Shown: in pieces, positions 25,421 through 31,924 of the stretch
Layout of the letters: each line of letters begins with the position of its first letter
How positions within the stretch are numbered: position 1 is the stretch's first letter
DNA from: Deltaproteobacteria bacterium
GTDB taxonomy: Bacteria > Desulfobacterota > Desulfobulbia > Desulfobulbales > Desulfobulbaceae
DNA: 41,710 nt
Direction: 5' to 3'
Assembly: GCA_024280455.1 (NCBI GenBank)
Contig: JAJRQC010000004.1
Coordinates: 1 to 41,710, forward strand
Position numbers and translations under genes: made by a program
Notes under the pieces: model-generated
Databases searched by the model: none
Seen by the model: the letters and a program-made list of their open reading frames with translations, nothing else
Told to the model about the DNA's origin: nothing

Positions 25421-26167
25421 TTATTTCCCAGCCAGTATGTCTTCAACCTCGCGCCACATGATTCGATACGAACGGGAAGCAGGTGAGTTCGGGGTTATCT
25501 CCAACACCGGTTTTCTGAAAATTCCCATCTTTTCCACGTCGGCAAGATAAGGGATGGACTGACGCAGCACCCGTTTTCGCCCGGCAAACCGGGCCATCAT
25601 ATCCAGATGCATCTTTTTCCTTTTTTCAACCATGGAAAAAAAGACATACAACTTTTTCCGATCTATACCGGTTCGTTTAAAAAAATCGAGCAGCTTCTGG
25701 AAAGAAAGCAGGGAAAGCGTGGTCGGAATAAAGGGAATAAGAAGAATATCAGCAGCCATGAAAATATTTTCCGACAGCAGAGTAATATTGGGCGGACAAT
25801 CAAGAAAGATATGATCATATTCGCGGGTCAACGGCTTAAGAATCTTGTTGATACGCCGGGTCGATTTTTTAAAATCATCCAGAGCCAGATCCAGATTCCG
25901 GTAGGTGAAATCCGCCGGCAACAAATCAAGCTCAGGATAATCCGTTCCCCGGATATTTTTAAGGATAGCCTTGCCGCCGTTGAGCAACGTATCAGCGGTA
26001 AACTTTTTCGCCGATTTGATGCGAAAATAATAGCTGGCCGAGCCCTGCGGATCCATGTCGCAGAGCAGCGTTTTTTTACCGCTGCAGGCAGACAGGTAGG
26101 CCAGGTTGACACTGGTTGCGGTCTTTCCGACCCCGCCCTTGATATTGTACACGGCAATGACAGCCAT
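25421..26167 (-). CDS. Orphan ParA/MinD-like ATPase
   Basis: 248 residues. It has the deviant Walker A of the ParA/MinD family (YNIKGGVGKTATSVNLA), LLCDMDPQGSASYYF for the A' motif and IFLDCPPNITLLSENIF for Walker B. These proteins use ATP-dependent dimerisation on DNA or membrane to position cargo. No ParB or centromere-like repeats lie near it, so it is not an evident partition system. The start has GGGGGG shortly upstream; an ATG 17 codons earlier is possible. It lies 59 bases after the CHAD gene and before orn, possibly one transcript. The cargo is unknown. Confidence 0.87.
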   Translation of the reverse strand: MAVIAVYNIKGGVGKTATSVNLAYLSACSGKKTLLCDMDPQGSASYYFRIKSAKKFTADTLLNGGKAILKNIRGTDYPELDLLPADFTYRNLDLALDDFKKSTRRINKILKPLTREYDHIFLDCPPNITLLSENIFMAADILLIPFIPTTLSLLSFQKLLDFFKRTGIDRKKLYVFFSMVEKRKKMHLDMMARFAGRKRVLRQSIPYLADVEKMGIFRKPVLEITPNSPASRSYRIMWREVEDILAGK

Positions 26168-26226
26168 AATCCCCCCGATTTTACGGTTTGTTAACAGCGA
26201 TATATCCGATAACGGCAATCAGTGTA

Positions 26227-27759
26227 TCAGCCAAATAGTGTGTGGTATAATGCCAGGTTTTTCTTCCCGGCAAAATGGGCAAACGTTTCCTCAAAATGTG
26301 TTCGAACTTCCCGGTGCCGGTCGGCTAGATCCGTCATCAATCCCCCTATAGCAGCTGCCAGCTCTCTGGATTTTTTTGTTCCGGGACGAATCTGTGAGAG
26401 ATACCCGGCCAGCATTTCCTGCTGAACGGAAAGGTCATTAAAGTCACCCAGATTATTCTGCAGTATCTTGAGCTGCCTGATCATCTGCTTCATCTGTTCC
26501 TGGTCATAGAGCGAGGCAAAGAACTCCAGGCTGTAGCGCAGCTTCTTGCCCTCAATCCGCAGCCGGTGCAGTTCACTATCCGGTGTCCCCTGATGAATCT
26601 TCCTGCCGTCGCGCAGAACCCGGCGAAACCGCTTATGAATAATCTTGCCGGCAAGAATACCGATCGGAACCGCACCATTTTTACCGGCGTCAAGTTCCCC
26701 TTGCGGGTCAAGTATCTGCTCCCAGTCGGCAAGTATCTGTTTATAGCGCTGACTGTGCAGGGAACGTACCAGAGTCCGCTGTTCCCGTTTGCGCCGGGCG
26801 GCAAGATCTTCAAAAAAATAACCCAACCCCTCCTGCAACCGCTCCGGCAGCCTGGCCTTGTAGTCATCTTCACTGAGCAGGTAGACATCAAGGTCACGGA
26901 CCGGACCGGTAATTTGGCCGATATAACGAAACTCTTTTTTAAACCGGTCCGACAACTCGGGAGCCAGGACATCTTTGATCAGGGCCAGGGCCGAGCGGGT
27001 TCGCCGAACGGCCACCCGGAGATCATGCAAAAACTCCGTATCCAGGTCTTCAATCACGCCCTGTTCGTTTCGGTGCATACTCTCAAGAAGAGAGCGGTAT
27101 ATGTGACCAACCGCCTCAATACTCGTCATCTGCGGATCCAGGGCAACATTGTACCCGGAGCTGTAATCCAGAGGTTCTCTTCCACTGCCCTGCAAAAGAA
27201 CGCGCAAGGCCTCGGCAGGACCTGCCTGCTGTGCCACGCCGAATCGTTGCACGAAATCAGCCACCTGCTTGAACCATTTGGAGTAGCCGCGGACTTCCAG
27301 CAGACGAATGGTCTGCAACCGATGCCCACTGCTGCGATTGATTGAGGTCTGCAATTCAAGGAAGGCGACGATCTTCTTATCACGATTAAGAATACGTACC
27401 TCGCTGGATTGCACCTCCTCTACACCGAGTTCGCTCAAGGCGCGGATATCAAGGAACTCCTTCAGGGCATCACGAAGGGGAGAATCCGGAAAATCCCAGG
27501 AAAAACGATATGATTTTCGACGGCTGGCCAGGTTTTGCAGAGTATTGCCCTGAAAATCATATAAAAACCATTGGCTTCCTTCACGAGTCAACAACCGTTT
27601 ATTACGAAACAGCCGCCAGTCAAAAGTATCGTACCAGCTGCGGTTGTATTTTTTCGTCCGACCGGTTTTTAGATTAAATGTATCGTCCAGGGCAGCATGG
27701 AGATCAGAGAGCATACAATGTTCAGGCAGGATCCAGGACGGTTGCCGCAGTGGCTGCAT
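26227..27759 (-). CDS. CYTH-like/CHAD domain protein
   Basis: About 510 residues. The N-terminal part (1-185) resembles a CYTH/triphosphate-tunnel domain (WYDTFDWRLFRNKRLLTREG, ILNRDKKIVAFLEL). The C-terminal part (about 215-500) is a CHAD domain with both conserved helices: FLHDLRVAVRRTRSALALI and LHRLRIEGKKLRYSLEFF, rich in His and Arg. CHAD domains bind inorganic polyphosphate, and CYTH domains often act on polyphosphate or triphosphates. The CYTH Glu-x-Glu-x-Lys motif is not clear, so catalytic activity is doubtful. GTG 22 codons upstream could also start the frame; I chose the ATG after GAGGGAAAAG. A role in polyphosphate storage is inference. Confidence 0.85.
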   Translation of the reverse strand: MQPLRQPSWILPEHCMLSDLHAALDDTFNLKTGRTKKYNRSWYDTFDWRLFRNKRLLTREGSQWFLYDFQGNTLQNLASRRKSYRFSWDFPDSPLRDALKEFLDIRALSELGVEEVQSSEVRILNRDKKIVAFLELQTSINRSSGHRLQTIRLLEVRGYSKWFKQVADFVQRFGVAQQAGPAEALRVLLQGSGREPLDYSSGYNVALDPQMTSIEAVGHIYRSLLESMHRNEQGVIEDLDTEFLHDLRVAVRRTRSALALIKDVLAPELSDRFKKEFRYIGQITGPVRDLDVYLLSEDDYKARLPERLQEGLGYFFEDLAARRKREQRTLVRSLHSQRYKQILADWEQILDPQGELDAGKNGAVPIGILAGKIIHKRFRRVLRDGRKIHQGTPDSELHRLRIEGKKLRYSLEFFASLYDQEQMKQMIRQLKILQNNLGDFNDLSVQQEMLAGYLSQIRPGTKKSRELAAAIGGLMTDLADRHREVRTHFEETFAHFAGKKNLALYHTLFG

Positions 27760-27847
27760 AGTCTTTTCCCTCAACAACGTTTCAATATTTACGCGGATCT
27801 CTTTAGCCAGGCATTCGAAGGCCACGATGTTTAGCGTGCTTTGGCTT

Positions 27848-27864
27848 GGTGGGCGGTGCCCACC
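27848..27864. repeat. GGTGGGC hairpin repeat, copy 3
   Basis: Identical in 17 bases to the copy at 9251-9267, again with an A-rich 3' flank. It lies in the 474-base gap between the CHAD gene and the small Cys protein gene, the remainder of which is A/T-rich and shows no gene. Confidence 0.7.
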
Positions 27865-27964
27865 AAAAAACAGTTCACATCATAAACACCTTCGTCTTTA
27901 CGACAAAATGGCAATACGCCCGGAACAAAGGGTAGGATTTTATCCAAAGAATGTTTATATTCTA

Positions 27965-28045
27965 TTCCAGTGTCGTATCAACGCTGCTCCGACGCATCTT
28001 GCTTGTCCTTCTTGACGTCATTTCATAATTGACCCGACACTGGAA
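27965..28045. repeat. 81-bp element with 17-bp inverted ends
   Basis: TTCCAGTGTCGTATCAA at 27965-27981 and TTGACCCGACACTGGAA at 28029-28045 are inverted repeats matching at 15 of 17 positions. The interior has no coding frame. No target duplication is obvious. Confidence 0.55.
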
Positions 28046-28197
28046 ATACACTCTTTTTACCTTATAGCATAACAATTTAAAATCGAGAAAAAAAACATGT
28101 GTATTGTACGTTGAAAATATCTCACCAAATCATAAAAATAGCTGAAAGAAAACCTATTCAACTGCTGATCGAATCCCAATACTTGGTCTTTATTGTG

Positions 28198-28223
28198 CCT
28201 GTATGATACTTCATCCATACAGG
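28198..28223 (+). promoter_or_regulatory. Hairpin over the ribosome binding site of the Cys protein gene
   Basis: CCTGTATG (28198-28205) and CATACAGG (28216-28223) are perfect 8-base inverted arms. The right arm takes up the first three bases of the AGGAG Shine-Dalgarno (28221-28225) for the ATG at 28234. It could be an RNA switch that hides the ribosome site or, alternatively, an operator. Confidence 0.5.
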
Positions 28224-28233
28224 AGACGTTACC

Positions 28234-28473
28234 ATGGGACAAAAACAGAAAATTTCAACAGACAAAAAGGCTCTTATTAAGGCGGCAAAGATCATTTGCG
28301 ATTTGAAATCCGGCACCTGCCCTATCCATGAACCGAATTTTTTCGGCTGTCCCCGTGCCTGCACGGAAGAGATCCGGCCCTGGCAATGCTGGGTTACCTA
28401 TCTGGTCGCCCTGTCTGGGAATACAACGACAACCGAGCCTGCAGACAACCTGCCGCTGCAGCATGCGGCATGA
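28234..28473 (+). CDS. Small Cys-rich protein, unknown
   Basis: 79 residues, family not recognised. A basic helical N-terminus (KQKISTDKKALIKAAKIICDL) is followed by five clustered Cys (CDLKSGTC, FFGCPRACTEE, QCWVTYL) and a His after the second, a spacing that suggests a metal or Fe-S site. The C-terminal 25 residues are low in complexity. AGGAG lies 8 bases before the ATG, partly inside a hairpin. The stop codon is one base before the target duplication of the MITE at 28483. It has no signal peptide, so it is cytoplasmic. Confidence 0.7.
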   Translation: MGQKQKISTDKKALIKAAKIICDLKSGTCPIHEPNFFGCPRACTEEIRPWQCWVTYLVALSGNTTTTEPADNLPLQHAA

Positions 28474-28474
28474 A

Positions 28475-28482
28475 GGAAAATG
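28475..28482 (+). repeat. Target-site duplication, left copy
   Basis: GGAAAATG, repeated exactly at 28646-28653, directly abutting the inverted ends of the element between them. Confidence 0.8.
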
Positions 28483-28645
28483 GTAACCGTTCACCAAATA
28501 GCAACTAAGATTGTCGGTGTCGTAGATAAACGTAGACTTCGAGCAGGCAGACGAATCAGATAAGCGCAGCGAAGCGGAGACTTTGATAGCTTGCCTATGT
28601 GAGGAGGCCTGATCGAACGAAGAGGGGGTGCTGGTGAACGCTTAC
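28483..28645. mobile_element. 163-bp non-coding MITE with IS66-type ends
   Basis: The ends GTAACCGTTCACCA and TGGTGAACGCTTAC are inverted repeats matching at 13 of 14 positions, and exact 8-base duplications (GGAAAATG) abut both sides. GTAA ends and 8-bp duplications are hallmarks of the IS66 family. There is no coding frame inside, so movement needed a transposase in trans. The left 18 bases recur inverted at 4202-4219. The interior has a palindrome-like AGCGCAGCGAAGCGGAGA stretch. Confidence 0.85.
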
Positions 28646-28653
28646 GGAAAATG
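28646..28653 (+). repeat. Target-site duplication, right copy
   Basis: GGAAAATG, identical to 28475-28482. The match over all eight bases points to a recent insertion. Confidence 0.8.
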
Positions 28654-28706
28654 GAATGATTTTCCGTATTGTGCAACAGGCATATTTGCCTTTTTACGAG
28701 GCCATC

Positions 28707-29045
28707 ATGATTACCCAATACAACTTCGGAAAAATATGCATCAACGGAACCTGGTACCAGCACGACCTGCGAATCAATGACGGGACGGTTCTACCTGACT
28801 GGTGGCGCACAAACGGCCATGCCTGCGACCTTGACGATGTTGTCGACATTCTCGCTGACTGCCCGGACATCCTCATCCTTGGCCGGGGAAAACCGGGAAT
28901 GATGCAGGCCACGAGTGCGCTCAAACAATACCTTCAGCAACAGGACATCGTACTGATCCAACAGCCGACCGTGGATGCGGTGAAAACATTCAATGACCTG
29001 TACAGACAAAAAAAGATTGCGGCCGGATTTCACCTGACCTGCTGA
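28707..29045 (+). CDS. Mth938-like domain protein
   Basis: 112 residues of the Mth938/NDUFAF3 (DUF498) fold. It has ITQYNFGKICINGTWYQHDL at the N-terminus, then LPDWWRTNGHACDLDDVVDIL, LILGRGKPGMMQ and VLIQQPTVDAVKTFNDL. NDUFAF3 helps to assemble mitochondrial complex I; the role of bacterial members is not settled. The ATG chosen has GAGG six bases upstream; the frame extends 17 codons further to a weaker start. The next gene begins 8 bases after the stop, so the two are co-transcribed. Confidence 0.88.
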   Translation: MITQYNFGKICINGTWYQHDLRINDGTVLPDWWRTNGHACDLDDVVDILADCPDILILGRGKPGMMQATSALKQYLQQQDIVLIQQPTVDAVKTFNDLYRQKKIAAGFHLTC

Positions 29046-29053
29046 CAACGACC

Positions 29054-29812
29054 ATGGACAGCCTGACTCTGTACCCGGATAAAGGCCTGCAACAACTCCT
29101 GCCCCGGAACCTCCGCAACCAAAACGAGGTAGTCTACCCACTCATCCGCCGGGCCTCAACAAAAGACATCATTGAGTCGCTTCATATTCCCCATACCGAA
29201 ATCGGCTCCATTGTTCTCAACAGAACACAAATATCCTTTCAGCACATCCCGGTAGCCGGGGAGCATCTTTTTCTGTATTCTTTTTCTCCCGGCACCGATG
29301 TTACCCGGCCAAGCGTTCTCCGGCCTGAGCCTTTATCGACGGCCACATTCATGGTGGATATCAACGTGGGTAAACTTGCCCGCCTGCTGCGGATGTCCGG
29401 GATCGATACCCGGTATGAATCGGCACTTGACGAGACTGACCTTGCCGATCATGCGGCCGCCGGTGACCGCATCCTGCTCAGCCGCAACCGTGACCTGCTG
29501 CAACGGAAGATCGTCACCTGGGGGCATCTTGTGCGGGCGGAACACCCCGAAAAGCAACTGCTGGAAGTCATAACGCTTTTCGGCCTTCAAAAAATGATCA
29601 GGCCCTTCAGCCGATGTCTGGAATGCAACACACGGCTGCCACCGGTGCAGAAATCCACCATCCTGCACCGGCTGGAACCCCTGACCAGAAAATATTATCA
29701 CAGGTTCCACCGCTGTCCCGACTGTGACCAGATATACTGGCGCGGCTCACACCAGCAGCACATGGAACAACGGCTCCGGCACATATTGTCGAAATCACAG
29801 GTATCGGGCTGA
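29054..29812 (+). CDS. Mut7-C nuclease-like protein with ubiquitin-like N-terminus
   Basis: 252 residues. The first 85 are a ThiS/ubiquitin-like domain (YPLIRRASTKDIIESLHIPH, GSIVLNRTQIS), and from about 97 on it is a Mut7-C domain with PIN-like acidic residues (FMVDINVGKLARLLRMSG, LDETDLADHA, RILLSRNRDLL). It ends in a zinc ribbon (CLECNTRLPP ... CPDCDQIYWRGSH). Mut7-C is named after a nematode exonuclease; bacterial members are predicted RNases, without a well-known substrate. It lies 8 bases after the Mth938-like gene. The zinc-ribbon Cys are all present, so the protein looks intact. Confidence 0.9.
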   Translation: MDSLTLYPDKGLQQLLPRNLRNQNEVVYPLIRRASTKDIIESLHIPHTEIGSIVLNRTQISFQHIPVAGEHLFLYSFSPGTDVTRPSVLRPEPLSTATFMVDINVGKLARLLRMSGIDTRYESALDETDLADHAAAGDRILLSRNRDLLQRKIVTWGHLVRAEHPEKQLLEVITLFGLQKMIRPFSRCLECNTRLPPVQKSTILHRLEPLTRKYYHRFHRCPDCDQIYWRGSHQQHMEQRLRHILSKSQVSG

Positions 29813-30321
29813 AGCCCCGGATCACTTTCAACCAAGCTGTCGCCCTCCTGCCCCGATAAACCGCCGCCCTCACCTTAAGAGTTCGCTCAAAAATAACTTC
29901 GTAGAGATGAGGTGTAATATGGACATTTAGAGAAGTGATCTGATTGCATGCAACCGCAGGCGTAGCAGGGCTACGTCGAGGATTACATAATTGAAGATCG
30001 CTTTTCTAAATGTTCAGAGTGCGCCTCAGAATGCGAAGTTATTTCTGAACGACCCCTAAGCATCACTCCGGTTCCACACAACATATCTGTACCACCCTGC
30101 CACAGACCGACAACCTATCCAAAACAGCATGCAACACTTCCGCAGGACCCGTGCAACAGGTGCACCGTTTCTCTGCAACAGGCCTGTGCTGCGCACTCCT
30201 GAATACCACAAAGCTGTTGCAGGGGACCCGAAGCCAAACCAGCAGAAAAATATAAAACATATACCATCAAATCAGCATGATACATGGCATCGCTACTTCA
30301 TATTCCGCTTCAAATCAACTC
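29813..30321. other. Gene-free region with a foldback element
   Basis: No gene recognised over roughly 500 bases. Apart from the long palindrome at 29877-30058 it contains low-complexity CA/AC-rich sequence (30060-30190) and A/T-rich DNA leading into the promoter at 30322. Confidence 0.5.
29877..30058. repeat. Foldback element of about 180 bp
   Basis: One long imperfect palindrome. The outer arms share AAATAACTTCG exactly (29891-29901 / 30034-30044). Middle arms pair over 19 bases (29923-29941 / 29995-30013) with two mismatches, both G.U pairs in RNA. The centre is CGTAGC-AGG-GCTACG (29961-29975). Both ends read CTTA outward-in. It has no coding frame. It may be a MITE or a structured RNA. 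Confidence 0.7.
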
Positions 30322-30337
30322 TGGCACAGCTGATGCT
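30322..30337 (+). promoter_or_regulatory. Sigma-54-type (-24/-12) promoter
   Basis: TGGCACAGCTGATGCT fits the consensus TGGCACG-N4-TTGCW at 10 of 12 informative positions, with the essential GG and GC 12 bases apart. It lies 62 bases before the ATG of the 65-residue membrane protein. No activator site was identified. Confidence 0.6.
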
Positions 30338-30398
30338 ATACAAGAGGTAAACAAAATAAAAAAATAATAAAAACAGACAACTAACCACGGAGGAGATC

Positions 30399-30596
30399 AT
30401 GAGCGCAAAAACAAAAACACGGACCGAAACAAAGACCGACGTTGGTTATGAAGCTTCCAGGTTTGCACTCAATGCCGGGATGGGAATGGCTGCACTGATC
30501 GGGCTCTGGGGCTTGGCCTGCCTGATCGGCGGACTGGCAACCAACGGTTTCGGCGGCCTGCTGAGAGGATTCTGGATTGCAGTTACCGGCAGCTGA
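30399..30596 (+). CDS. Small membrane protein of unknown function
   Basis: 65 residues, not recognised. A charged N-terminus made of Thr/Lys/Glu repeats (SAKTKTRTETKTDVGYEASR) is followed by one or two hydrophobic, Gly-rich segments (about 24-46: LNAGMGMAALIGLWGLACLI, GGLA; then FGGLLRGFWIAVTGS). It is probably an inner-membrane protein with its N-terminus in the cytoplasm. GGAGGAG just upstream gives a very strong ribosome site. A sigma-54-type promoter precedes it and a strong terminator follows 99 bases after the stop, with only an 11-codon frame between, so this is an isolated small transcript. Confidence 0.75.
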   Translation: MSAKTKTRTETKTDVGYEASRFALNAGMGMAALIGLWGLACLIGGLATNGFGGLLRGFWIAVTGS

Positions 30597-30653
30597 ATCA
30601 GACAAGAAGTATAGTAATCGAATACAACTGAATAATCGTGCAGGAGAGAGATC

Positions 30654-30689
30654 ATGACAGAACAAAATAACAGCATGGCAGGAAAATAG
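30654..30689 (+). CDS. Putative 11-residue peptide
   Basis: Reads MTEQNNSMAGK then a stop. It is included because the ATG has GGAGAGAG with the same ATC spacer as the upstream small membrane protein gene, and because it lies on the same short transcript, ending just 6 bases before the terminator stem. It has no hydrophobic part. It could be a real peptide, a remnant of a second longer gene, or chance. Confidence 0.35.
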   Translation: MTEQNNSMAGK

Positions 30690-30694
30690 CACCA

Positions 30695-30732
30695 AAACAC
30701 AAGAGCCCGGCCTATGCCGGGCTCTTGTGTTT
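30695..30732 (+). terminator. Strong intrinsic terminator, possibly bidirectional
   Basis: A perfect 17-base stem (AAACACAAGAGCCCGGC and its complement) with a CTAT loop. The 3' arm ends TTGTGTTT and the 5' side is A-rich (CCAAAACAC), so it may work in both directions. It closes the small-protein unit and separates it from the AEC transporter gene. Confidence 0.85.
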
Positions 30733-30753
30733 AACCACTGCACTGCACATTTC

Positions 30754-30767
30754 GTAATGGTTCACCA
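30754..30767. repeat. Lone IS66-type end
   Basis: GTAATGGTTCACCA matches the left end of the MITE at 28483 at 12 of 14 positions. No partner end was found nearby. It lies in the 198-base gap before the AEC transporter gene, which otherwise shows nothing. It could be chance. Confidence 0.3.
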
Positions 30768-30929
30768 GTTCATCTTCCCGCCGTCCACTTCCCCCACCTG
30801 TCCCTGATTGCAATACTTCATCCCTGTTCCAGTGACTGTTTTTCCCACTCCAAAAAGGGTGTGCCACAAGTAATCACTTTCCACTCCTTAAAGCTGGTAC
30901 AGGTTGCTTTTTTGAGATACATTGAAACC

Positions 30930-31859
30930 ATGTGGAAGGTGATTGAAATAGTGCTGCCGGTCTTCCTGGTGATTGGACTGGGATACGGTATTCGAAGGAC
31001 AGGCCTGGTGGACGGCCATTTTTTCGAGAAGACCAATGGCCTCGTTTTCTACGTCTGCCTGCCGCTTCTGCTGTTCTACAAGATCGGCACCGCGGACTTT
31101 TCCACCAGTTTCAATATCGGCCTGGTTGTCGCCACCAGCAGTGCCGTCGGTTGTTGTTTTCTACTTGCCTATCTTTACGGAGCATTGCGTAAATATCCTG
31201 CTCCGGTGCATGGCGCCTTCTGCCAGGGCTCGTTCAGGGGAAACCTGGCCTATATAGGGCTGGCCATTGTCTACAATGCCTACGGTGATGCAGGCCTGAC
31301 CAAAGCCGGTATTCTCCTTGGCTTTCTGGTTCCGGTCCTGAACTTTTTTGCCATTCTGGCCCTTATCCTGCCGCAGCAGCACCAGCGCACAGATTACCTG
31401 GAAATTACAAAACAGATCATTTTCAATCCTCTTATTCTGGCCTCACTGGTCGGCATTGCCTGGAGTTTTTTTCATCTGCCCATGCCCACCATCCTTGACC
31501 GGTCATTGAATATCGCCACAGGCATGACGCTTCCCCTTGCCCTGATCTCCATCGGCGGCAGCTTTTCACTGGATAAACTCAGAGGAGATATCTGGAAGGC
31601 GGCACTTGCAACCACAATAAAGCTCATCCTGCTGCCGATTGTGACTGCAGTTTTCATGGTATTTTTTAATATTTCGGGCCTGGACTTTGCCATCGGCCTG
31701 CTCATGGCCGGGGCTCCGACCGCCGTTGCCACCTATATCATGGCAAGCAAGATGGGCGCGGACAGTGAACTTGCAGGGGCTATCGTTGTTTTGGCCACTG
31801 CATGCTCATCGTTCAGCTACATGGTACTGCTCTTCTGGTTACATCTGCAGGGGCTCTAG
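30930..31859 (+). CDS. AEC-family transporter
   Basis: About 309 residues with ten or so hydrophobic segments, of the auxin efflux carrier (AEC) family of inner-membrane transporters. The pattern VFLVIGLGYGIRRTGLVD, then NGLVFYVCLPLLLF and the second-half GMTLPLALISIGGSF and APTAVATYIMASKMG with conserved Pro/Gly breaks is typical. Bacterial AEC members often export or exchange organic acids such as malate. I placed the start at the ATG just before the first helix; a GTG 23 codons upstream is possible, and neither has a strong ribosome site. The kinase gene follows after about 65 bases. Confidence 0.86.
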   Translation: MWKVIEIVLPVFLVIGLGYGIRRTGLVDGHFFEKTNGLVFYVCLPLLLFYKIGTADFSTSFNIGLVVATSSAVGCCFLLAYLYGALRKYPAPVHGAFCQGSFRGNLAYIGLAIVYNAYGDAGLTKAGILLGFLVPVLNFFAILALILPQQHQRTDYLEITKQIIFNPLILASLVGIAWSFFHLPMPTILDRSLNIATGMTLPLALISIGGSFSLDKLRGDIWKAALATTIKLILLPIVTAVFMVFFNISGLDFAIGLLMAGAPTAVATYIMASKMGADSELAGAIVVLATACSSFSYMVLLFWLHLQGL

Positions 31860-31924
31860 TGACTGAGGAATAGCTCATGGCTCATGAAATTCGACAAAAG
31901 GGTACGGACAAGGAAAACATACAA

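Noticed and set aside
25421-26167. ParA-like gene as part of a plasmid or chromosome partition locus
   Set aside because: No ParB gene and no repeated centromere-like sites nearby; the surroundings are chromosomal housekeeping genes.
28184-28199. Second sigma-54-like site (TGG...GC with correct 12-base distance) before the Cys protein gene
   Set aside because: Only the GG, GC and few other bases fit. Transcription from it would start inside the hairpin at 28198-28223. Too weak to list.
30890-30910. TGGTACAGGTTGCT upstream of the AEC transporter, resembling a -24/-12 promoter
   Set aside because: The GG-GC distance is two bases too short, which abolishes sigma-54 recognition.
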